DNA from: an uncultured Clostridium sp.
GTDB taxonomy: Bacteria > Bacillota > Clostridia > Clostridiales > Clostridiaceae
NCBI GenBank assembly: GCA_934777095.1
Contig: CAKVNP010000139.1
Span: 1 to 6,408, forward strand
DNA length: 6,408 nt
Direction: 5' to 3'
In this document: positions 1-5,876 of the stretch, piece after piece
Layout: every line of letters starts with the position of its first letter
Position numbering within the stretch: the first letter of the stretch is position 1
Translations under genes and position numbers: made by a program
Notes under the pieces: model-generated
What the model was told of the DNA's origin: nothing
Seen by the model: the letters and a program-made list of their open reading frames with translations, nothing else
Databases searched by the model: none

Positions 1-2
1 CA

Positions 3-929
3 GTTGGTAAGCTTACAAGCTTTATGACTTATTCATTCCAGATTTTAATGTCACTAATGATGATTTCAATGGTTCTTATGATGCTTTCAAGATCAGTGGC
101 TTCAGCTGCACGTATTCTTGAAGTATTAGAAGAAGAAGTTGATATAGTAAATCCTAAAGATCCAATATTTAACGTTAAAAATGGTGATATAGAATTTAAA
201 AACGTAAGCTTCAAATACGAAGATGATAGCGAAGAAAATAACCTTGATAATATAAATATATCTATTAAAGCTGGTGAAACAGTAGGGGTTATTGGAAGCA
301 CAGGTTCAGGTAAGACAAGCTTAGTTCAGCTTATACCTAGATTATATGATGTTACTTCAGGAGAAATCTTACTTGGTGGAGTAAATGTTAAAGAATATGA
401 TATAGAAACCTTAAGAAATGAAGTTGCTATGGTACTTCAAAAGAATACATTATTCTCAGGAACAATAGCTGAAAACCTTAGATGGGGAAATGCTGAAGCA
501 ACAATGGAAGACATTGAAACAGTTTCAGAAGCAGCTTGCGTCAATGAATTTATTGAAAGACTTCCAGGAAGATTTGAAATGCCACTAGAACAAGGTGGAG
601 TAAATGTATCTGGTGGACAAAAACAAAGACTTTGTATTGCAAGAGCACTTTTAAAGAATCCAAAAGTATTAATTTTAGATGATAGTACAAGTGCGGTAGA
701 TACTGCTACAGATGCTAAGATTAGAAGTGCATTTACAGAGCAATTAAAAGATACAACTAAAATAATTATTGCCCAAAGAGTTAATTCAGTATGTGAAGCA
801 GATAAGATTATCGTAATGGATGATGGAAAAATAAATGCAGTGGGAACTCATGATGAACTGATGGAAAGCTGCGAAATTTATCAAGATGTTTACAAATCAC
901 AACAGGAAGGAGTTGGATTACGTGAATAA
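3..929 (+). CDS. ABC exporter half-transporter, degenerate-site subunit (5' partial)
   Basis: The 3' part of a fused permease-ATPase gene; the frame is open to the left edge, so the start and most of the membrane domain lie outside. The visible protein begins in the last transmembrane helix. Numbered from the internal Met at position 24, it carries Walker A GSTGSGKT (91-98), Q-loop Gln139, signature VSGGQ (195-199) and Walker B LILDD (216-220). Two key residues deviate: Asp220 replaces the catalytic Glu, and Gln251 (IIAQR) replaces the switch His. In heterodimeric exporters such as LmrCD, BmrCD and TM287/288, exactly this Asp/Gln pair marks the subunit that supplies the degenerate, non-hydrolysing site, and its canonical SGGQ signature serves the active site of the partner. 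The next gene supplies the complementary motifs and overlaps by 8 nt, so the two are co-translated and should dimerise in the membrane. Substrate cannot be read from sequence; drug or lipid-like export is the family norm. Not a pseudogene: the truncation is the window edge. Confidence 0.95.
   Translation, partial: VGKLTSFMTYSFQILMSLMMISMVLMMLSRSVASAARILEVLEEEVDIVNPKDPIFNVKNGDIEFKNVSFKYEDDSEENNLDNINISIKAGETVGVIGSTGSGKTSLVQLIPRLYDVTSGEILLGGVNVKEYDIETLRNEVAMVLQKNTLFSGTIAENLRWGNAEATMEDIETVSEAACVNEFIERLPGRFEMPLEQGGVNVSGGQKQRLCIARALLKNPKVLILDDSTSAVDTATDAKIRSAFTEQLKDTTKIIIAQRVNSVCEADKIIVMDDGKINAVGTHDELMESCEIYQDVYKSQQEGVGLRE
905..912 (+). promoter_or_regulatory. RBS that fixes the GTG start of the second ABC gene
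   Basis: GGAAGGAG lies inside the end of the upstream ABC gene, 9 nt before a GTG at 922. The longer in-frame ATG at 886 has no such site and would add residues that read like an out-of-frame copy of the upstream gene. This supports GTG 922 as the true start and translational coupling of the pair. Confidence 0.75.
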
Positions 930-2847
930 TGGGAAAAAACCTTCAAGAGGACAAGCCCCTCAGGGAGGACCAGGAATGAAAGGTAAAGGAATGCCTAAAG
1001 GTGGTTCAAAGCCTAAAAATATGAAAAAAACATTAGGACAGCTATGGAAATACCTTTCTCAGAGCAAGGGATTATTATTTGTTGTTCTTATCTTAGTAGT
1101 TATTAACTCATTTGCAATGGTTGCAGGTTCATATTTCCTTAAACCATTAGTAAATAATTATATTTTACCTGGAGATTTTAAAGGATTAGCTAAAATGCTA
1201 GTAGCTTTAGGTACAATATTCTTATTGGGTGCAGTAGCATCTTATGGATATGCTAGAATAATGGTACACATTTCACAAAAAACAATTAGCAATATTAGAA
1301 AAGATTTGTTTAATAAGATGCAGGATCTTCCTATTAAGTACTTTGATAGAAACACTCATGGAGATTTAATGAGTCTTTATACTAATGATATTGATAATAT
1401 TGGTGAAGCGTTAAATAACAGTGTTGCTAATATAATGTCATCTTCATTAAGTTTTATAGGAATGATTGTGATGATGTTTGTTTTAAGCCCGTTATTAAGC
1501 TTAATAACATTAACTTTCTTATTCTTAATGATTTTTGTAATAAAAAAGGTAGGTTCTAAGAGTAAGTACTACTTTGGTTTACAGCAAAAAAATATAGGTC
1601 AGCTTAATGGATATATTGAAGAAATGATTGAAGGACAAAAAGTAATTAAAGTATTTTGTCATGAAGATAAAGCAATAGAAGATTTTATGATGCACAATGA
1701 AGAATTAAGAAAAGCATCTACAGGGGCACAGGCTTTTGGTGGGTGTATGATGCCTATCTTAGGAAATATGTCACATATGAACTATGCAGTTACTTGCTGT
1801 GTAGGTGGTATTTTAACTATTGCAGGAAAATTTAATCTTGGTTCATTAGTATCATTCCTACAATATACTAAGCAGGTTTCAAACCCAATTGCACAGGTTT
1901 CACAACAAGTAAATATGATTTTAGCAGCTCTTGCTGGTGCAGAAAGAATATTTACAGCTTTAGGAGAAGAAGTTGAAGTTGATGACGGACAAGTTACTTT
2001 AGTAAAAGTAAAAGAAGATTCAACTGGTGCCTTAATGCAGACAGAAGAAAATACAGGACTTTGGGCTTGGAAAAAGGAAGATGGAACGTTAGTACAGCTT
2101 ACAGGAGATGTTAGATTTAAAAATGTTGTCTTTGGATATAACGAAGAAAAGATAGTTTTAAGAGACATCAACCTTTTTGCTAAACCAGGACAGAAGATTG
2201 CTTTTGTTGGTTCAACAGGTGCTGGTAAAACTACTATAACTAACTTAATAAACAGATTCTATGAAATCAATTCAGGAAAAATTACTTATGATGGAATAGA
2301 TATAAAAGATATAGATAAATCATCATTAAGAAAATCTTTAGGAATAGTCCTACAAGATACACACTTATTTACGGGAACTATTGCAGATAATATCAGATAC
2401 GGTAATCTAGAAGCTACTGATGAAGAAGTTATTGCAGCAGCAAAGCTTGCTAATGCACATACATTTATCAAGCATCTTCCACATGGTTATGATACTGTGA
2501 TAACAGGTGATGGTGAAGGACTTTCACAAGGTCAAAGACAGTTACTTGCTATTGCAAGAGCTGCTGTAGCTAACCCACCAGTATTAATCATGGATGAAGC
2601 TACAAGTTCAATTGATACTAGAACTGAAAAACTAATTGCTGAAGGTATGGATAAACTAATGCATGGAAGAACTGTATTTGTAATTGCCCATAGACTTTCA
2701 ACTATTAAAAATTCAGAAGCTATAATGGTTCTTGAACAGGGTCAAATCATTGAAAGAGGAAATCATGATGAATTATTAGCACAAGGTGGAAGATATTATC
2801 AGCTTTATACCGGAAAAGCTGAATTAGATCAAGAAGAGGCTATCTAA
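922..2847 (+). CDS. ABC exporter half-transporter, catalytic-site subunit
   Basis: A complete 641-residue fused permease-ATPase, numbered from GTG 922. The N-terminal 35 residues are a Gly/Lys/Pro-rich, probably disordered cytoplasmic tail. Hydrophobic helices follow near 51-75, 91-115, 175-217 and 281-330, as in a six-helix exporter domain. The ATPase has Walker A GSTGAGKT (430-437), Q-loop Gln478, signature LSQGQ (534-538), Walker B VLIMDE (554-559, catalytic Glu559) and switch His590 (IAHRLST). The signature is the non-canonical LSQGQ that pairs with the degenerate Walker site of the partner, while the Glu and His are intact. This is the mirror image of the upstream protein and strongly supports one heterodimeric exporter. 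About 35 residues (361-395, including WAWK) are inserted between the membrane and ATPase domains; from memory, similar inserts occur in related Firmicute LmrD-like proteins. The gene is followed by a terminator. Substrate unknown; a multidrug role is inferred from family only. Confidence 0.95.
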   Translation: MNNGKKPSRGQAPQGGPGMKGKGMPKGGSKPKNMKKTLGQLWKYLSQSKGLLFVVLILVVINSFAMVAGSYFLKPLVNNYILPGDFKGLAKMLVALGTIFLLGAVASYGYARIMVHISQKTISNIRKDLFNKMQDLPIKYFDRNTHGDLMSLYTNDIDNIGEALNNSVANIMSSSLSFIGMIVMMFVLSPLLSLITLTFLFLMIFVIKKVGSKSKYYFGLQQKNIGQLNGYIEEMIEGQKVIKVFCHEDKAIEDFMMHNEELRKASTGAQAFGGCMMPILGNMSHMNYAVTCCVGGILTIAGKFNLGSLVSFLQYTKQVSNPIAQVSQQVNMILAALAGAERIFTALGEEVEVDDGQVTLVKVKEDSTGALMQTEENTGLWAWKKEDGTLVQLTGDVRFKNVVFGYNEEKIVLRDINLFAKPGQKIAFVGSTGAGKTTITNLINRFYEINSGKITYDGIDIKDIDKSSLRKSLGIVLQDTHLFTGTIADNIRYGNLEATDEEVIAAAKLANAHTFIKHLPHGYDTVITGDGEGLSQGQRQLLAIARAAVANPPVLIMDEATSSIDTRTEKLIAEGMDKLMHGRTVFVIAHRLSTIKNSEAIMVLEQGQIIERGNHDELLAQGGRYYQLYTGKAELDQEEAI

Positions 2848-2852
2848 TTAAT

Positions 2853-2906
2853 AACCTATATATGATGGGAAACATTAAATTAATCCCGCCATATATAGGT
2901 TTATTT
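2853..2906 (+). terminator. Rho-independent terminator of the ABC operon
   Basis: A perfect 12-bp inverted repeat (AACCTATATATG at 2853-2864 with its complement at 2890-2901) continues, after one mismatch, through a GC-rich inner stem (TGGGA with TCCCG, 2866-2870 and 2884-2888) around a 13-nt loop. A T-rich run follows on the + strand. It overlaps the stop codon region of the convergent gene. Read on the - strand the hairpin is followed only by a weak mixed A/T stretch, so action in that direction is possible but less certain. Confidence 0.85.
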
Positions 2907-3653
2907 TTATTTAGCTTTATATATTTCCTGGGAAAGCTTGGCCATGGATTCAAAAGCTTCAGAACCCCAATCTACTAAATATCTTTCTTCCTGGTCAGGG
3001 GTTAGGTCAGTACTCTCTGTTAAAATTCCTAAATCTTTCGTCATTACGACTAAAATATAAGTTTCATCACCATAAATAATAGACGCATCGTGATAATATC
3101 TATAATAACTGCCTATTTTATGAGCACCCCTTCCTTCAGGGAGATATTTATTTAAGGAATCATTAAACTGAGTATGTTTCATATAATCAATAATTTTAGC
3201 ATAGCTATTATCTTGTGAGAAATAAAGCCTATAAAGAATTTGATAAATGGATTTTGCAGAAGTCTTTAAATAGCCATTATCGTTAATAAGGCAGTTATTG
3301 CAGATATTATTATTGGCATAATCAATTATTGTATTGCCACAAATCCTATTTAACATATTATAAGCAATATTGTCTGACTCAGTGATACAGAGCTGAAGCA
3401 GCCTATCGATTGAAACAGTAGAAAGATCATCAGCACTTAGATTATTAGTATTATTAAGATCATTAGTATCATTAATTTTATCAAGATTATCAGAATCGTT
3501 AAGACCATCAGAATAATTAATATCATTTAAATTATCCTGATTAATAATATTAGTTTTCTCTGAAGAATCAATGTCCTTACTGGATAATTTATAATTTATT
3601 ACACAAAGAATGATTACAATAATTATATAAATAATTATTAATTTTATTTTCAT
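2907..3653 (-). CDS. membrane-anchored class A beta-lactamase-like protein lacking the catalytic Ser motif
   Basis: A 248-residue protein. Residues 4-21 are a very hydrophobic N-terminal membrane anchor with no lipobox. Residues 22-76 are a low-complexity Asn/Asp/Leu linker with hexapeptide repeats. From about 80 the sequence matches the second part of the class A beta-lactamase/serine hydrolase fold: SIDRLL..SDNIAYNML (Ser93-Asp94-Asn95, the SDN motif), then HKIG (179-181 in the place of KTG), HDASIIYG and YILVVMTKD (a beta-strand typical of the family). The part of the fold holding the SxxK nucleophile is absent. A formal SSEK at 30-33 lies only about 9 residues after the anchor, outside any folded domain. 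KTG is altered to KIG. The protein is therefore probably not a working beta-lactamase; it may be a decayed copy or a non-enzymatic cell-surface domain. The start is supported by GAAAGGA about 6 nt upstream. It stands alone, convergent to the ABC operon. Family call is fairly firm, function unknown. Confidence 0.75.
   Translation of the reverse strand: MKIKLIIIYIIIVIILCVINYKLSSKDIDSSEKTNIINQDNLNDINYSDGLNDSDNLDKINDTNDLNNTNNLSADDLSTVSIDRLLQLCITESDNIAYNMLNRICGNTIIDYANNNICNNCLINDNGYLKTSAKSIYQILYRLYFSQDNSYAKIIDYMKHTQFNDSLNKYLPEGRGAHKIGSYYRYYHDASIIYGDETYILVVMTKDLGILTESTDLTPDQEERYLVDWGSEAFESMAKLSQEIYKAK
3439..3474 (-). repeat. 18-bp tandem repeat in the linker of the beta-lactamase-like gene
   Basis: Two adjacent 18-bp units (3439-3456 and 3457-3474) match at 16 of 18 positions. 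On the coding (-) strand they encode the hexapeptides NDTNDL and NNTNNL. More diverged related units continue toward 3540 (for example SDNLDK and QDNLND). The 18-bp period keeps the frame, as expected of a coding minisatellite that expands by slippage. Confidence 0.7.
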
Positions 3654-3659
3654 TTCACA

Positions 3660-3666
3660 TCCTTTC
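3660..3666 (-). promoter_or_regulatory. RBS of the beta-lactamase-like gene
   Basis: On the - strand GAAAGGA precedes the ATG at 3653-3651 by 6 nt. It is the only good ribosome binding site near the start, supporting that start. No convincing promoter for this gene was found further upstream. Confidence 0.6.
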
Positions 3667-3675
3667 TAAAGAAGC

Positions 3676-3765
3676 CTATTGCAGATCGTGGCTTGTAGCG
3701 GCAGCAGCACGTGCATTTTCAACTTCTGGAATTAAAGATAAATTATCATTTTCACTAGTAATATA
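3676..3765 (-). pseudogene. possible 3' remnant of an unidentified gene
   Basis: On the - strand a 29-codon open frame ends in TAG at 3678-3676 and encodes a strikingly protein-like stretch ending LIPEVENARAAAATSHDLQ. It has no ATG and is closed upstream by TAA at 3768-3766. Its core (3681-3714) has 22 G/C of 34, far above the surrounding AT-rich sequence. It ends only 22 nt before the beta-lactamase-like start codon. It could be the C-terminus of a deleted gene or a chance frame; I do not recognise the family. Confidence 0.3.
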
Positions 3766-3768
3766 TTA

Positions 3769-3795
3769 ATTCTGTTAACATTTTATAACAGTAAT
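3769..3795. repeat. imperfect palindrome, possible operator
   Basis: CTGTTA (3772-3777) and TAACAG (3786-3791) form a perfect 6-bp inverted repeat around an 8-nt AT loop, extended by three more pairs outside a single bulged T. No T-run follows on the + strand, so a terminator is unlikely. The position between divergent genes and upstream of a -10 box would suit a regulator site, but short AT-rich palindromes are common by chance in such DNA. Confidence 0.3.
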
Positions 3796-3826
3796 AAATT
3801 ACCTAATCCAAAAGTATATATGTTAA

Positions 3827-3882
3827 TATAATCAACACGACTTTTAAATTTAAGGGGTGGAAAAAGAATGGATTGTATTTAA
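3827..3882 (+). promoter_or_regulatory. orphan -10 box, RBS and ATG opening a 4-codon frame
   Basis: TATAAT at 3827-3832 is a perfect -10 hexamer, though no good -35 is visible 16-18 nt upstream. About 20 nt later AAGGGGTGG (3852-3860) forms a strong RBS with 7-nt spacing to ATG 3868. That frame reads only Met-Asp-Cys-Ile before TAA (3880-3882). The arrangement looks like the surviving 5' end of a lost gene, or a leader peptide for the downstream operon. Reporter or transcript evidence would be needed to tell these apart. Confidence 0.35.
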
Positions 3883-4009
3883 AGAGAATATATGGAAAAT
3901 GGAAAATAATCATAGCAGACCAAATGGGCGGTTATTATTAATAGAAGGGAATGAAAGATAGCTTTAAGATATGATTTATAAAATTAAAAAATTCTAATAT
4001 TACCTTTAT

Positions 4010-4059
4010 GCCTCCTTAATTTGTAGATGATACTATAAGTCTATAAATTAATGGAGGGC
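4010..4059 (+). promoter_or_regulatory. possible RBS-sequestering hairpin before the PepSY gene
   Basis: GCCTCCTTAAT (4010-4020) can pair with 4047-4059, which includes the GGAGGG ribosome binding site (4053-4058) of the PepSY gene. The stem has 11 pairs with two single-base bulges (T4052 and one G of the GGG) and a 26-nt loop. If transcription starts upstream of 4010, the RBS would be masked, which could act as a translational switch. If it starts inside the loop, the pairing is irrelevant. No trans-acting ligand or known riboswitch class is evident. Confidence 0.4.
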
Positions 4060-4066
4060 TTTTATT

Positions 4067-4357
4067 ATGTATGAAAAAATAAAATATGTAGGAAACTTAT
4101 TAATAGAAAAAGTAAGAAAATATAAAAGAAAGATAAAAAGAGTGATTATTACAATGGTTGCAATAGTAGTTCTTGGAGGGTCAGCAGTTACTTTTTCAGG
4201 GTATAAATATATCACATCAAATATTAATTATGATAAAGCAGCAGCTACTGAAATAGCTTTAGAAAAAATTCCAGGTGAAGTTCTTTGGGTTCAAAAAGAT
4301 ATTGACCATGGTATACTAGAGTATGAATTTAAGATTAGAACAGAAGATAATATATAG
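4067..4357 (+). pseudogene. PepSY-domain membrane protein, 3'-truncated
   Basis: The 96-residue frame starts at ATG 4067 behind a strong GGAGGG (8-nt spacing). Residues 1-25 are highly basic, 26-45 form a membrane anchor, and 55-96 match the PepSY domain (pattern KAAATEIALEKIPG, then V..V.KDID.G..EYEFKI.TED). PepSY domains normally continue with a strand reading roughly Y-E-V-x-V-D and a G-x-I/V end; here the frame stops right after TEDNI. The DNA that follows encodes, in another frame, the N-terminus of a response regulator starting at EDE. A deletion has therefore joined the two genes near 4351-4360, removing the end of PepSY, the intergenic spacer and the first few codons of the regulator. 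PepSY proteins are extracytoplasmic and often sit beside two-component systems or peptidases, probably as sensors or inhibitors. Whether the shortened product still folds is unclear. Confidence 0.75.
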
Positions 4358-4795
4358 AAGATGAAGCCAATATAGCTGATTTTATCAAAATGGAATTAGA
4401 ATATGAAGGATATAAAGCTGAAGTGGCCAATGATGGAAAAGAAGGGTTAATTAAATAGAATCCAGGTTGTATTTAGAAGAGAAGAAAGCACTAAGAGCAG
4501 TGAAGTTAGATTTAAGGATATCAAGATTGATTTAAATTCAAGAATAGTAGTTAAGGGAAATGAAAGCCTGCTGCTTACTACTAAAGAATTTGAACTTTTA
4601 ATGATGTTTATCAATAATAAAAATATAGCTTTAAACAGAGATACGATACTTAGCAAAGTATGGGGCTATGATTATGATGCAGGTACAAATATAGTAGATG
4701 TATATGTAAGCTATCTAAGAAATAAATTAAATAAAGAAGATAAGGAATTATATATCCAGACAGTTAGAGGTATTGGATATATTATGAGAGAGTAG
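4357..4795 (+). pseudogene. OmpR/PhoB-type response regulator with receiver domain deleted
   Basis: From 4357 to 4455 one frame encodes the start of a receiver domain (EDEANIADFIKMELEYEGYK then AEVANDGKEGL), including the acidic metal-binding residues, but no start codon precedes it. It hits TAG at 4456-4458. The next frame resumes at about 4451 with RIQVVFRRE, the linker that normally follows a receiver, and continues through a complete winged-helix DNA-binding domain (LTTKEFELL, LNRDTILSKVWGYDYD, VDVYVSYLRNKL, VRGIGYIM) to TAG 4793-4795. By comparison with the family, about 75 receiver residues are gone, including the phospho-acceptor Asp, and the junction is out of frame. The only ATG codons left in the DNA-binding frame (4601, 4604) lie inside the domain, so a free DNA-binding protein is not expected. 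It is followed 3 nt later by the kinase gene, the usual operon order. Confidence 0.85.
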
Positions 4796-4798
4796 ATT

Positions 4799-5739
4799 AT
4801 GAATAAAAGAAGGCTGCCGATATTTTTAGAACTGACCATTGTATCATTAATTATCATTATTACTATTTTAAGTATTTATTCGGTAGTACAGCTAATCAGT
4901 TTAAATAGCTTTAGTACAGAGTATCAAGAGGAGCAGCTAGAGGATAGATATGATGAAATAGTATATTTATTAAGTAATGCGCCAGATATTGATATAAATA
5001 AAATACTTAAAGATAGTGAATATATTAGGATATACCAGGATGATAAGATAATTTATGCTACGGAAACTAGACTTTGGAATAATATAAAGTTAAATAATAG
5101 TATACTGAAAAGTATGTTCCTATTTATGCAGGCTCAATAATATTAGGTTTAATATTAAGTATAATAGGAGCTATTTTTGTTTCAAAGAGATTTATAAAAT
5201 CATTAGATATTTGTATTAGTGAAACTGATAGGCTGAATAAAATAGTACAGGATTTACTTCTTTTATCTAAAAGTGAAAAGGAAGAAATAGATTTATCTTT
5301 AGTAGAATTTATTAAAGTAAAACCAATTATTAATGAACTGATAAATCATTATTCAATCCTAAATAATAAGATAAGTTTTAGCGTTGAAATAGAAGAGGAT
5401 GCAGAACTAAAAATCATGCCTGACCATTTAAAGCAGCTTTTAATTATCTTCCTTGATAATGCCATTAAATATAACGATAAAGATATAATAGAAGTAAAGC
5501 TTAAACTTAAAGATGATATTTTATCAATAAGAGATAATGGAATAGGAATTGCTGAAGAAGAAATACCTTATATAATGAAGAGATTTTATAAGACAGATAA
5601 GTCGAGGGTTAATAAAAACAATTCCTTTGGCTTAGGATTATCTATTGCAGAAAGAATTATTAAGAATTATCACGGTTCAATTTTCATTAAAAGTAAAATA
5701 GGTGAATTTACTCAGTTTAATATTTCCTTTAGAGGATAG
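4799..5739 (+). pseudogene. sensor histidine kinase lacking HAMP and the phospho-His helix, with frameshift
   Basis: The ATG is 3 nt after the regulator stop. Residues 1-33 contain the first membrane helix, then a short extracellular segment of about 70 residues. At the A-run 5108-5111 the frame breaks: adding one A restores LKKYVPIYAGSI and leads into the second helix (IILGLILSIIGAIFV). After VSKRFIKS the sequence jumps directly to LDICISETDRLNKIVQDLLL, the second helix of the HisKA domain. The whole HAMP domain and first HisKA helix with the phosphorylated His are absent, an in-frame loss of roughly 100 residues near 5195-5205. The ATPase domain is intact: N box DNAIKYN, G1 DNGIGI, F box RFYKTDKS, G2 GLGLSIA, ending at TAG 5737-5739. 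Even with the frameshift corrected, the protein could not autophosphorylate. It belongs with the adjacent broken regulator as one decayed two-component system. Confidence 0.88.
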
Positions 5740-5743
5740 ACTT

Positions 5744-5777
5744 ATAAGAGAAGGTAGTAAAATCTTCTCTTATTTTT
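5744..5777 (+). terminator. Rho-independent terminator after the kinase gene
   Basis: A perfect 10-bp stem (ATAAGAGAAG at 5744-5753 with CTTCTCTTAT at 5764-5773), a 10-nt loop and a following run of T (5773-5777), starting 5 nt after the kinase stop. It ends the decayed PepSY-regulator-kinase operon and insulates the next gene. Confidence 0.85.
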
Positions 5778-5795
5778 ATGAACTTATTGTAACTA

Positions 5796-5825
5796 TTGTT
5801 TCAAAATAAACTAAAAAGTGATAAT
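5796..5825 (+). promoter_or_regulatory. candidate promoter of the TPR-protein gene
   Basis: TTGTTT (5796-5801), an 18-nt spacer and GATAAT (5820-5825, five of six matches to TATAAT) resemble a housekeeping sigma promoter with a poor -35. An alternative -10 is TATAAA at 5825-5830. Just upstream is a short near-repeat (AACTTATTGT then AACTATTGT, 5781-5799). A promoter is expected here because a terminator precedes and a gene follows. Confidence 0.4.
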
Positions 5826-5876
5826 ATAAAATATATTTCAAGGATTTTACATAAGGTGATGAAGGGGTTGAATAAA

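Larger units (their letters stand above)
3654..4066. other. 413-nt region with no clear gene
   Basis: It lies between the divergent starts of the beta-lactamase-like gene and the PepSY gene. It contains a GC-rich possible gene remnant on the - strand (3676-3765), an imperfect palindrome (3769-3795), a perfect -10 box leading to an RBS and ATG that open only 4 codons (3827-3882), further stop-broken frames to about 3961, and a hairpin covering the RBS of the PepSY gene (4010-4059). The mixture of working-looking signals and broken frames fits a scar where one or more genes were lost. Confidence 0.5.

Noticed and set aside
886..921. ATG 886 as the start of the second ABC gene
   Set aside because: It lies deep in the upstream gene with no RBS, while GTG 922 has GGAAGGAG at 9-nt spacing.
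1782..2471. Antisense open frames inside the second ABC gene (1782-2171 and 2286-2471, - strand)
   Set aside because: They oppose a clearly coding gene, have no family features or RBS, and read as shadows. The same applies to 29-301 and 4447-4656 on the - strand.
2973..3653. SSEK at residues 30-33 of the beta-lactamase-like protein as the catalytic SxxK, 63 residues before SDN
   Set aside because: The spacing resembles class A enzymes, but the motif lies about 9 residues after the membrane anchor, with none of the preceding fold, and is followed by low-complexity repeats. A chance match is more likely.
3857..3961. A 34-codon gene from GTG 3857
   Set aside because: The GTG directly abuts the RBS-like sequence with no spacing, and the translation has no recognisable features.
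4601..4795. A free-standing 64-residue DNA-binding protein from ATG 4601
   Set aside because: This ATG lies inside the winged-helix domain after its first strands and helix, with no RBS; it is an internal Met of the broken regulator.
5781..5799. Tandem AACTTATTGT/AACTATTGT as a response-regulator binding site
   Set aside because: The period is 9, not the 10-11 usual for OmpR-type sites, only two short AT-rich copies exist, and the neighbouring regulator is broken.
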